Shown here one piece after another: positions 10,938 to 20,250 of a stretch of 64,000 nucleotides of DNA. The DNA lies in the NCBI GenBank assembly GCA_021794355.1, contig JAJYRA010000025.1:1-64000 (forward strand). Reading direction: 5' to 3'. The notes under the pieces were generated by a model. That model saw nothing but the letters and a program-made list of their open reading frames with translations. It did not search any database and was not told the origin of the DNA. The number at the start of each line of letters is the position of its first letter. The stretch's first letter is position 1. The stretch comes from Thermoplasmata archaeon. Lineage in GTDB: Archaea; Thermoplasmatota; Thermoplasmata; Thermoplasmatales; Thermoplasmataceae. The translations under genes and the position numbers were made by a program.

Positions 10938-12043
10938 AAATAGCCCCTGAGATTATAGAAAGTATCTCTCTTGGCTGGTATTTTTCCTATTTCGGATACT
11001 AAGCGGCTCAACTCTTCCACGGTCGTTATTTCATTTCTGTTGGTTGCCCCAAATATCTTCTCGCTAATAGCTGTCCCCACAAGATCATTTCCCCCGCCTG
11101 TAAGAGCCATCTGTCCTATGCCTCTTCCCACAGCGACCCAGTACACGCTGATGTTTCTCATCCACTTACCCATTATGAGACGGGCCATAGCTATCACCTT
11201 CAGATCCTTTTCTCCAGAGGCCGGTCCGGAAACTTTACCCATTTTCATTAGGGGCGTGTTTTCTGGACTGAATTTTAGGGGTATGAAAGACAGGAATCCA
11301 CCGGTGGTAGATTGAAGATCCCTGAGCCTGACCATGTGATCTATTATGTGACTCCAGTTTTCCACATGTCCATAGGTCATGGTTGAATTTCCCTTGATTC
11401 CCATTTCATGAATTATCTTTGCATCCTCAAGCCATTTTTCACCACTTATCTTCTCTTGAGTTGACATGATTTTTCTGATGCTCTGATCAAAAATTTCTGC
11501 TCCACCTCCAGTGTGCGCTTCCATTCCGGCTTCATGGAACCTTGTGACCGTTTCCTTTATGGAATTTCCGGTGATTCTTGCTATGAAATCTATCTCTGGA
11601 ATTGTCAGGGCCTTAAGAGTGGCCTCTGGCATATATTTCTTAACTGTTCTGAACAGCTCTTCGTAATATTCAAGGGGTAAATATGGGTTGAATCCTCCAA
11701 CAATGTGTATTTCCGTGGGGTTGTAGACCCTAGCTTTCTCAAGCTCCTTCTTAACATCCTCCATTGAAAGTTCATAACCTTTGTCAGTTTTTCCTTTGAG
11801 CTTCGCAGGAACATAGAAGGCACATATGGGACAGCTGGCTGCGCAGTAATTACTGTAATTTATATTATAGGATACTGCAAATGTAACCGTATTTCCAACC
11901 TGAAAATCAGTTAAATTGTCAGCCATGGACATTAGCTCCTGCATGTTGAACTGTTCCATAAGCTCCTTTCCCTCCTCCCTGCTTAACTTATGCCCTGACT
12001 TGAGAAGGTCGAGCCAATATTCCTGAGCATATGAATTAATCAT
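10934..12043 (-). CDS. mqnE: Aminofutalosine synthase-like radical SAM enzyme
   Basis: 'NYSNYCAASCPICAFYV' CxxxCxxC, 'IHIVGGFNPYLPLEYYEE', 'AHTGGGAEIF'. Confidence 0.8.
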   Translation of the reverse strand: MINSYAQEYWLDLLKSGHKLSREEGKELMEQFNMQELMSMADNLTDFQVGNTVTFAVSYNINYSNYCAASCPICAFYVPAKLKGKTDKGYELSMEDVKKELEKARVYNPTEIHIVGGFNPYLPLEYYEELFRTVKKYMPEATLKALTIPEIDFIARITGNSIKETVTRFHEAGMEAHTGGGAEIFDQSIRKIMSTQEKISGEKWLEDAKIIHEMGIKGNSTMTYGHVENWSHIIDHMVRLRDLQSTTGGFLSFIPLKFSPENTPLMKMGKVSGPASGEKDLKVIAMARLIMGKWMRNISVYWVAVGRGIGQMALTGGGNDLVGTAISEKIFGATNRNEITTVEELSRLVSEIGKIPAKRDTFYNLRGYF

Positions 12044-12196
12044 GATGAGAAAGGATTACTTAGTTATGTATAAATTTTTTTTGAAAATATTTAAAAATTT
12101 AAGGTAATATCAGAAACGTCTCGATCCATTTCTAATTGCCTTCAAAATAAAATAGCTCATTTATTGTCGCTTTTAACACTTTCTTGACTATTTATT

Positions 12197-12583
12197 CTAT
12201 TGTTGATGAGAGTTAAGGAAATCCTGTTTCCAATGAAGATGATATATTAGTTCCAAAATTATATTCGGCGATAATATGACGGTATCTATAGCCAAAACTG
12301 GATAAAGTGAATAAATTTGCATCGGCGTATATAAAAGTTGGTTAATGTTCAGAATAGAGTAAAGAAGTGCAAATGTTTCTATCATTAGACCAGCAAAGTT
12401 GGAATAAATTGAATAAATCATATATTTTTTTGGTCTCCTATTTTTTACTGTAAGCTTATTTGGAAATTTATACCCGTAAACATACATGCCTAAAAATACA
12501 GTTGAAAGCACGAAAGCCGATCCTAAAAAGTAATAAAAATAAATAATGAATGAAGTAGGAAAACTTTGGTTAATTCCTAACAC
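12197..12583 (-). CDS. Small multi-TM membrane protein, unknown function (about four predicted TM helices)
   Basis: 128 aa; hydrophobic segments; start overlaps end of upstream ORF (12577) by 7 nt. Confidence 0.6.
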   Translation of the reverse strand: MLGINQSFPTSFIIYFYYFLGSAFVLSTVFLGMYVYGYKFPNKLTVKNRRPKKYMIYSIYSNFAGLMIETFALLYSILNINQLLYTPMQIYSLYPVLAIDTVILSPNIILELIYHLHWKQDFLNSHQQ

Positions 12584-13776
12584 CCCATATAAACAAAATT
12601 ATTATGCCCATATGAACTTACAAAGTTGTTTGCACCTTGTGATATATAAGCCCCTACGGCAGGTCCTACAGCGGGTCCCAATGGAATCGTCGGTAATATT
12701 CCTTGTACATTGCCATTACTGAGATAACCACTAATTGAAACCGAGCTTTGAAAAAGGACGACTTCTGGTTCCCATGGGTAGTAATAATCGCACGTGAGAA
12801 ACATCCACATATATTTATGTCCCCAATTCTGGTCAGCGAATGTTGACTGATAAATGTTATTGTATTCGCTCGAAAGTAATGCATAAGTTAGTCCAATAGC
12901 AATTGATGTTACAATACCTATAACTGCTCCTACAGCTAAACCAACCGGCCCTGCGGTTAAAACCCCAACGAGTGCCCCAGTTAATGCGGAAGTAAGGACG
13001 CCTGACCAAGTTAGAGTGCCACCAGGAAAGCCGGTTACAGAATTATAATACGTTTGTGCTGCACTTCCGGTGTAAATTGTATTTATGGTATCCTGTTCTC
13101 CATAATTGTAAGAAACCCAATGTCCTGCCAACGGATTCCACCAGGGTCCGGGTGTCCAATATGAAGAAGTGAAATAAGATATTGATAGCATATCCCACTT
13201 TCCTTGCGTTGATAGGACATACGATGGTGGTGCTGTGCCTAAGCTTTGTTGCTTTAAGAAGACATAAATAGAATTGTTATCCTTTATTGTGTATTTCCCA
13301 GTTGAGTTTAACTTTCCGTTATTGAGCATTGCGATGAATTCCTTATGAACTACACTGTTTTGCAATGTAAATTTTAATTTCTCCTGAGTAGTAATTTTTT
13401 GCAAAAGAATCATCCCCGATAGATTAGCTCGCAAGAATTGGGAAAGTAAATTCTTCATCCTTAGCTTACCATACATATGGAAATCCCTAATGTTTCCACC
13501 GTTGTAAGGATTTGCCTTTTCCTTGTTCATTAACCATAAAGTGAATGCGTTGGAGAACTTGTCAGTGAAATTAACTGGATTCGCTATAAAGTAACTCCTA
13601 TAATCCTGACTCATACTCATATTCGGTGTAGCATTGTCGTGAAACTGACCCAACTTCATATCTGCTGTAACATTGTTCTAATATCCTTTGGCAAATGAGG
13701 TTTGCATAGATGTTCCAAGGAACATAATTACTATGAAAACCGCAATCAGTCCCATTATTTTGTTTGTTATTTTCAC
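12577..13776 (-). pseudogene. Secreted/membrane protein with glycine-zipper hydrophobic segment; N-terminal signal peptide separated from the 360-aa mature ORF by an in-frame TAG (13678-13680)
   Basis: From GTG 13776: VKITNKIMGLIAVFIVIMFLGTSMQTSFAKGY*NNVTADMKLGQFHDN..., same frame as the long ORF 12577..13659; 'SALTGALVGVLTAGPVGLAVGAVIGIVTSIAIGLTYALL'. Confidence 0.6.
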
Positions 13777-14089
13777 TCGTTGAGATCCTTCCTATAGTAT
13801 ATAAATATACCATGACTTATACTAAAATGCAAACGATCGTGAGATTGCCTTGGCTTTCAATTATATGGCGATTATAAGATCTTTGTCAGATAATTTTTTT
13901 TTATTTTCTACTGAAAGTACCGAGTTCTAAAGAGAAATGATGTTTGTGATAGGTAGTGATTTATAATTGGGAAACCTCGTTAGAGCGTCGAGAAGTGTAA
14001 AGGTACAAAATTTTAATGAAAAATATATACAATCATTAATTTCAAATAATATTTACAATTATTTATAAGCAAACTTACGATCTCATGTC

Positions 14090-15199
14090 ATGATAACTGT
14101 TGAAGAAAACCAGATCAATGTTATTTCAAATAAAGCCACGAATGGGGGAATTCTTGACAGGGATGAAATAGTTTACCTTTATGATGAGGTGGACATAAAG
14201 GATCTTGCCATACTTGCAAGAAAAATAACAGATTCAATCACTGGCAGACAGGTTTCCTTTGTTTCCAACATGATACTGAACTATACTAACATATGCAATG
14301 TAAGATGTAATTTCTGCGCATTTTACAGAACTGGGAGTGAGGAGGATTCTTACACTATGTCTCCAATTGACGTTGCAAAAAGGGTGAAGCTTTTCAATGA
14401 TAATTATGGCATAAGACAACTATTGATACAGGGTGGCGTCAATCCAGAACTGGAATTAGATTATTATACGGATCTTTTCAAAACCATAAAAGAGATGGTC
14501 CCTCAAGTGGGGATCAACGGATTGTCTACATCCGAAATATCTTTCATTGCAAGAAAGGAGAAGATGAGTGTTGAGGATGTGCTTGTTGCTCTGAGAGAAA
14601 GTGGACTTGAAACAATTCCAGGAGCTGGGGCTGAAATCTTTTCAAACGATGTAAGGAAAATCCTGAGGAGACCCCCGCGAAGTGGGCAACAATGGCTTGA
14701 TGTAATGGAAACAGCTCACAGGATAGGCATTCAGACCAGCTCCACCATGATGTTTGGACATGTGGAAAACAGTTACCACAGGGCAGACCACTTACTTGCT
14801 CTGCTTGAACTTCAGAAAAAATACAATGGTTTTCTATCCTTCACCCCATGGAACTTCGAACCGGGAAATACGGAACTCGAACGGGAGGGTCTTGTCACTG
14901 AAAGGGTCGGTGGCGAAGAGGTGCTGAGGAATATAGCCATTTCAAGAATAGTGCTGAACAGGCACATACCCATTATACAATCTTCATGGTTGACCAATGG
15001 GGTCGAAATGGGTCAGATAGCTCTTATGTTTGGAGCAAACGATTGGGGAGGAACCATATATGATGAGAGAGTGATTCCAGCCACGGGCAAGCAGGTAGGA
15101 AATCTGAGAAAGGACACCATTATAAGGTCCATAAAGAATATTGGCATGATACCTGTTGAAAGGGACAACAGATACAAAATAATTGAGACTAATTCCTGA
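14090..15199 (+). CDS. mqnC: Cyclic dehypoxanthinyl futalosine synthase-like radical SAM enzyme
   Basis: 'NYTNICNVRCNFCAFYR', 'LLIQGGVNPELELDYYTDLF', 'TIPGAGAEIF'. Confidence 0.82.
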   Translation: MITVEENQINVISNKATNGGILDRDEIVYLYDEVDIKDLAILARKITDSITGRQVSFVSNMILNYTNICNVRCNFCAFYRTGSEEDSYTMSPIDVAKRVKLFNDNYGIRQLLIQGGVNPELELDYYTDLFKTIKEMVPQVGINGLSTSEISFIARKEKMSVEDVLVALRESGLETIPGAGAEIFSNDVRKILRRPPRSGQQWLDVMETAHRIGIQTSSTMMFGHVENSYHRADHLLALLELQKKYNGFLSFTPWNFEPGNTELEREGLVTERVGGEEVLRNIAISRIVLNRHIPIIQSSWLTNGVEMGQIALMFGANDWGGTIYDERVIPATGKQVGNLRKDTIIRSIKNIGMIPVERDNRYKIIETNS

Positions 15200-16391
15200 A
15201 AACACCATGGAATACAGCATAAAAATGGAACCTGAGGATTTTCAGGTTGAGGAGATTCCAGAAATAGTGGAAAAGCTGGATTCTGGAAAGTATACCATAT
15301 TAAAGATCAGACTGAAGAACTGGGAAACCAACCATTTCATAACCTATCTTTCAAGGTATCTTGGCATAAGTAGAAAGAGGGTTACCTATGCTGGAACAAA
15401 GGATAAGAGGGCGCTAACAACGCAGTATTTCTGTCTGAATGCAGGCATCGTGCAGGATGAAATTAGAATAAAGGACTGCGAAATTCTGGAAAAGTTCTAC
15501 GTGAATCACCCACTGAACCTCGGGGACCTCCGTGGAAACAGGTTCACCATAAGAGTTTTCTCCAATGATGATGAAAATTATTCCAGGGCCTGGAATAGGA
15601 TGAATGAGATCAGCTCTAGAGGGGCATTCTGGAATTTTTTTGGTATTCAGCGATTTGGAATGATGAGGTATAACACCCATGAGGTGGGAAGAAAAATCAT
15701 AAAGGAAGGGATGGAAAGTGCTGTCAAGGAATATCTGTATGATCCTGAAATAGACCATGATGATTTCAGGATAGAATTAGGAAAAACGTGGGACTACGCC
15801 CGTGGATTGATACAATATCCAGAGCATCTTCAGTTTGAAAGGGCACTCATGTCTGAACTGGTGGCAGGTAAATCCTATTCAGAAGCCTTTGAAGCTCTAC
15901 CAAAACCGCTTAGAATCATGTTTATCCACGCCTATCAATCTTTTTTGTTCAACAGGATTTTGAAGGAAAGGATGAATCTATCAAAAAACCCCCTCAAGAT
16001 TTATGACGGTGATTTAGTAAGCCCCATAGATCAGTTATACAACATAAATGAGGCAAATATTATAGAGGTAAATCAATTTAATCTGGAAAAGATTCAAAAA
16101 ATGACAGTTGAGAGAAAAGTGACCCCTCTGGCTCCCCTTATAGGTATGGAGACCAGACAACAGAACGGTGTTCCGGGAAATTTAATTACGAAAGTAATGG
16201 AAGAGGAAAATATAACATTCGAAGATTTTAGGGTAAGGGAAAAATCTGAACTTTCATCAAAGGGAAATTACCGTTCCATAGCCTTTGTTCCAAATGAAGT
16301 GGTATTGAAAGAAGAAAACGTTTTCCAGTTCACCCTGGGAAAGGGTATTTATGCCACAACCTTCCTGGATCAGGTCTTTAAACTAGATTAA
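15183..16391 (+). CDS. truD: tRNA pseudouridine(13) synthase TruD
   Basis: 'EDFQVEEIPE', 'YAGTKDKRALTTQYF', 'NFFGIQRFG'; true start likely ATG 15208. Confidence 0.93.
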   Translation: MRLIPENTMEYSIKMEPEDFQVEEIPEIVEKLDSGKYTILKIRLKNWETNHFITYLSRYLGISRKRVTYAGTKDKRALTTQYFCLNAGIVQDEIRIKDCEILEKFYVNHPLNLGDLRGNRFTIRVFSNDDENYSRAWNRMNEISSRGAFWNFFGIQRFGMMRYNTHEVGRKIIKEGMESAVKEYLYDPEIDHDDFRIELGKTWDYARGLIQYPEHLQFERALMSELVAGKSYSEAFEALPKPLRIMFIHAYQSFLFNRILKERMNLSKNPLKIYDGDLVSPIDQLYNINEANIIEVNQFNLEKIQKMTVERKVTPLAPLIGMETRQQNGVPGNLITKVMEEENITFEDFRVREKSELSSKGNYRSIAFVPNEVVLKEENVFQFTLGKGIYATTFLDQVFKLD

Positions 16392-16937
16392 ACCAACTTT
16401 CTGCAATTCTTTCTTTACCTTTATAACGGCCTGCTCTATTTCACTCTCTTCTTTGGCTCCGGTACAAACAACCTTTCCTGAACCAAAAAGCAAGAGAACT
16501 ACCTTTGGCTCCTCGACCCTGTAAACCAACCCGGGGAACTGCTCCGGTTCGTACTCAACATTTTCAAGGCCTAGGGACATGGCAATCTGAGTTAGATTCA
16601 AATCGGCCTCCAGATCGTAAACAGCCACTATGTTTTGAACCACAATATCAGGAGAATCATACACCTCAATGTTGGCCTTTTTTAAGGTGGAAATTATGGT
16701 TTGTATTGTCAGTCTAACATTTGCAAGGTTTTTAGCTCCAGTACAGTTAACCTTTCCACTTCTGAAAATCAATACTGCAGTCTTTGGTTCCTTAAGTCTG
16801 TAGATCAACCCTGGGAATTGTTCCGGCTCGTACTCTGATCCTTCCAGAGCCAGTGCTATTTTACTAAGATCCAGATGTTCCGCCAGGGACGTGGATGCCA
16901 CTATGTTTTCTATCTTGATTTTTTCTCTCTCACTCAT
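16383..16937 (-). CDS. tbp: TATA-box-binding protein
   Basis: Two direct repeats 'YEPEQFPGLIYRLKEPKTAVLIFRSGKVNCTGAK' / 'YEPEQFPGLVYRVEEPKVVLLLFGSGKVVCTGAK'. Confidence 0.99.
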   Translation of the reverse strand: MSEREKIKIENIVASTSLAEHLDLSKIALALEGSEYEPEQFPGLIYRLKEPKTAVLIFRSGKVNCTGAKNLANVRLTIQTIISTLKKANIEVYDSPDIVVQNIVAVYDLEADLNLTQIAMSLGLENVEYEPEQFPGLVYRVEEPKVVLLLFGSGKVVCTGAKEESEIEQAVIKVKKELQKVGLI

Positions 16938-17109
16938 AAAAACCTATTCTCTTATATTTAAACTATATATAAAGATAACATTTTTAGCTCCATTAATAGA
17001 GATGTTGGATCACCCCCTCATGCACTGAACGTGATTCCTCTAAAATTTATAAGAATCTTGTAGGAACACTGGATAATTCACTTTTTACAAAATTACTCAA
17101 TTGAAGTTT

Positions 17110-17406
17110 TTACATATTCAAGGCGTCCCTTGCAACCTCGGACATCATGGATGGGTTCCATGGGGGTTCCCAGACCAGTTCCACATCTGCCATTTCCACT
17201 CCGGCCATATTTTCCACAATCTTCTGGGCCTCTGATAGAATCCATGGAGTTACGGGGCAGGTGGGGGCTGTCATGGTCATCTTAATGTAAACGTTATCGT
17301 TATTTATCTGAACGTCGTAGATGAGGCCAAGATTTACTATGTCCATACCTATTTCTGGATCTTCTACAGCCTTCAATTCTTCAAGTATTTCCTCTTTTGT
17401 AACCAT
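17110..17406 (-). CDS. MIP18/DUF59 family protein (SufT-like Fe-S assembly factor)
   Basis: 'LKAVEDPEIGMDIVNLGLIYDV', 'MTMTAPTCPVTPWI', 'VELVWEPPWNPSMMS'. Confidence 0.9.
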   Translation of the reverse strand: MVTKEEILEELKAVEDPEIGMDIVNLGLIYDVQINNDNVYIKMTMTAPTCPVTPWILSEAQKIVENMAGVEMADVELVWEPPWNPSMMSEVARDALNM

Positions 17407-17452
17407 AATATCGTTTAAACATTAAATTCACATTAATATGTCTATTGTTTTT

Positions 17453-18400
17453 TCATTGGGACTTTAACCTTTCAAAGGATCCGTATTCCCATGGTTTCTT
17501 CCTTCCCAAGATTCCAGCTTCAATGGATTCCCTTATCATTTTCCTTATGTGAATCGCGCTGGAAAGATCCTTAAGGTTTAGGTTTTCATTCCCCAAAACG
17601 TAATTATCATAAAATTTTTCCGACATTTCAAGGGTTGTACCTAACCCTTGGTTTATAATACCATCCCTGTCCATTATGAATGCCCTCACGGCAACCATAG
17701 TTCTTGTGCTTTCCATATATGGTATTATGAATTCTGAAATGATCATGAGGTAATCGAAATTCTCAATTCTTGATGAGTTTTCTCTGATTAGTTTGGAAAA
17801 ATCTGAATTAAAAGAAGAATCTAGTACTCCAATATCCACATTTAAATCTACATCCCTAAATAGGGATTGCAAGACGGTTTCTTTGAAAAATCTCGCCAAC
17901 TTTCCTGAGATTAGTATCCTGATTTTAAGAGGAATCAGACGCTTCCCCTTTTCATCTATCTCCCTTGAATCTATACGGGATGAACTAATTATAAAAAGAT
18001 CGTTTGCAATCGCCGTATTTACTGAAATTACTCGCATGGGTTTTAGTCCATTTTTCACCCTCTTCTTATTTAACAGGATTGCACCTTTTTCAGTTTCCCT
18101 TGAAACAACTATTACAGCATAGTCTGGGTTGGTCTCTGAATCTCCTGAATTGTTTTCCAGTGCCTTGATGGAATAGTTGTCAGTTACAGTCTTAAGAAAT
18201 TTTCTAATGGCTTCAGCCCTTGTTTCAAATCTCAATGCCTCATAGGTCTTTGTTCTCCTTACATAATCATCAGATGTTAAACCAATTATAACCCTGTTCC
18301 CCGTGGATACTGCCCTTTTCAGTAGTTCCTTATGACCCTTATGCAGGTGACCGAAAGTGCCAGCCACAATGGTTATCTTTTTATTTTCAGGCCTGTTCAT
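17453..18400 (-). CDS. coaD: Phosphopantetheine adenylyltransferase fused to a DUF84/YjjX-like NTPase domain
   Basis: N-term 'VAGTFGHLHKGHKELLKRA', 'SSSRI' nucleotidyltransferase motifs; C-term ~150 aa resembles DUF84 ('MVAVRAFIMDRDGIINQGLGTTLEMSEKFYDNYVLG'). Confidence 0.75.
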   Translation of the reverse strand: MNRPENKKITIVAGTFGHLHKGHKELLKRAVSTGNRVIIGLTSDDYVRRTKTYEALRFETRAEAIRKFLKTVTDNYSIKALENNSGDSETNPDYAVIVVSRETEKGAILLNKKRVKNGLKPMRVISVNTAIANDLFIISSSRIDSREIDEKGKRLIPLKIRILISGKLARFFKETVLQSLFRDVDLNVDIGVLDSSFNSDFSKLIRENSSRIENFDYLMIISEFIIPYMESTRTMVAVRAFIMDRDGIINQGLGTTLEMSEKFYDNYVLGNENLNLKDLSSAIHIRKMIRESIEAGILGRKKPWEYGSFERLKSQ

Positions 18401-19583
18401 TTAAAGTCTTCGTTAGTCTTTTTATGCCTTCGTCCAACTGTTCAACCGTTCCAAAGGTAAAGTTCAGTCTCATGGATGATTTTTGGGTTCCATTGGTTGT
18501 GAAAGCTTGCCCGCTGACGTATGCGACCCCATTTTTTATGGCCGCTGGTATCATTTCTCTGGTATCTATATTCTTCTTAACGGTGGCCCACACAAACATG
18601 CCGCCCTCAGGCTCTGAGTATTCTGCCATATCAGACATGTTTTCCTTCAGTGATTTTATGATAGCATCCCTCTTTTTTTTGTAAAGTATCTTGTTAAGTT
18701 CTACCTGCTTGTATATGATACCTCTCTTCACGTATTCATAGGCAACATATTGAGAAAAAGAATTTGTTGCAAGATCCAGTGCCTGCTTTATGAGATTGAA
18801 TTTTTCCATAACCTCCTTTGGTGCAACCGTATAACCCAATCTGAGACCTGGAGTCATAACTTTGGAAAAGGTTCCAAGATATATGATGTCCTCCCCTCCA
18901 GGCATTGATCTCAGGCATGGAACGGGCTGGCCATAATATCTCAACTGCCCATAGGGGTTGTCTTCCACGATGGGTATCTCGTATTTTAATGAAATTTCAA
19001 TCAAAATCTTTCTTCTTTCAACTGGCATAGAATATCCAGTTGGGTTCTGAAATGTTGGTATGACGTAAATGAATTTTGGCTTCCTGCCAGATCCAATTAG
19101 AGCTTTTATCCTTTCTTCGAGTAATTCTACTTTCATTCCCATGGTATCAACGGGTATCCCTTCCATTCTCAGGCCATTGGCAGAAAACGCTGAAACAGCC
19201 CCAACATAGGTTGGTTCTTCTGTTATGATAGTATCACCAGGATTTGCCAGTACAGCACCTAATTCATACAATCCCTGCTGGGAACCAGAATTAACAATTA
19301 TGTTCTCCATGGTTGTTCTGATTTTTTCTACTTTTTCCAACATAATGGCTATTTCTTCCCTGACCGGATTTATTCCCAGTGTGTTCCCATATTGAAGGGC
19401 TAAATTGGCATTGTTTTTCATGATGTCTTCCATAATTTCCGTTAGTTCCCTTATTGGGAAGGTTTCAGGACTTGGCATTCCCCCACCAAGGGATATGATT
19501 CCTGGTGAAGAGGCCATTTTGTTTAATTCCCTTATTTCAGAGGGCTTCATGCCGTTCACAGAGTTTGAAAAACTAAATTTCAT
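18387..19583 (-). CDS. PLP-dependent class I/II aminotransferase (LysN/MocR-like)
   Basis: 'ISLGGGMPSPETFPIREL', 'IVEDNPYGQLRYYG', 'YLGTFSKVMTPGLRLGY'. Confidence 0.92.
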   Translation of the reverse strand: MKFSFSNSVNGMKPSEIRELNKMASSPGIISLGGGMPSPETFPIRELTEIMEDIMKNNANLALQYGNTLGINPVREEIAIMLEKVEKIRTTMENIIVNSGSQQGLYELGAVLANPGDTIITEEPTYVGAVSAFSANGLRMEGIPVDTMGMKVELLEERIKALIGSGRKPKFIYVIPTFQNPTGYSMPVERRKILIEISLKYEIPIVEDNPYGQLRYYGQPVPCLRSMPGGEDIIYLGTFSKVMTPGLRLGYTVAPKEVMEKFNLIKQALDLATNSFSQYVAYEYVKRGIIYKQVELNKILYKKKRDAIIKSLKENMSDMAEYSEPEGGMFVWATVKKNIDTREMIPAAIKNGVAYVSGQAFTTNGTQKSSMRLNFTFGTVEQLDEGIKRLTKTLNEQA

Positions 19584-19743
19584 TCATGGATATTTAAAAT
19601 TCGTTTATAGATTTGTCTTGACTACATATACCACAGCAAAATATTATTTAAAAGAAATAAATATGAGAACATAAAATTTACCAACGAAACAGAAAAATGT
19701 GCGACGACGAAAACAGTTATTACAAAGGACAAAATGGTGACCC

Positions 19744-20250
19744 ATGATCTCAGGTCGACTGATGTGGAAAGTCAGCGTGGTTGGAGAACCTGATGCCGGT
19801 AAAAGTTCCCTTATATCAAGGATAGTCTTTGATAGTGAAGCTGGAAGTTTTATGGGAAAAGGATTACTCCGAAAAAAAATTACAATTCAAGATCAGAACA
19901 GGATGTCTCAGGCTGAACTAATATTACAGGAGATAGACGGACTGCCTGAAAATGACAAACTTTTAGCTGGATCATCGGCCATAATAATAGTTGTAGATGT
20001 TACAAAGGATGTGAACAAAAAAGCTATGGAAAAATTTATCAAGGGTGCTAACAAAAAGGCCTTAATAGTAATAGCGGCAAATAAAATAGACAGAAAGTAT
20101 GAAGCGGTTACCTGGAGGGAGGACCTAGACCCATTTGTTAAGAATTATAATCTTGAACTCTTTCTCATATCCACGAAGATTCCTGAAACCGTTAATGGAA
20201 TGATTAAAGAGATTGGTAAGCTGTTGATGGGAAGAATAAATGGAAAATAA
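19744..20250 (+). CDS. Small Ras-like GTPase
   Basis: 'VVGEPDAGKSSLISRI' P-loop; 'AANKIDRK' NKxD motif. Confidence 0.75.
   Translation: MISGRLMWKVSVVGEPDAGKSSLISRIVFDSEAGSFMGKGLLRKKITIQDQNRMSQAELILQEIDGLPENDKLLAGSSAIIIVVDVTKDVNKKAMEKFIKGANKKALIVIAANKIDRKYEAVTWREDLDPFVKNYNLELFLISTKIPETVNGMIKEIGKLLMGRINGK

Noticed and set aside
13657-13776. Pyrrolysine as explanation for the TAG
   Set aside because: No pyl gene or tRNA is visible in the window and Thermoplasmatales are not known to use pyrrolysine; kept only as a check within the TAG finding.
13598-13813. 71-aa minus-strand ORF MVYLYTIGRISTSENNKQ...
   Set aside because: Out-of-frame overlap of the signal-peptide region; the in-frame reading with a TAG explains the sequence better.
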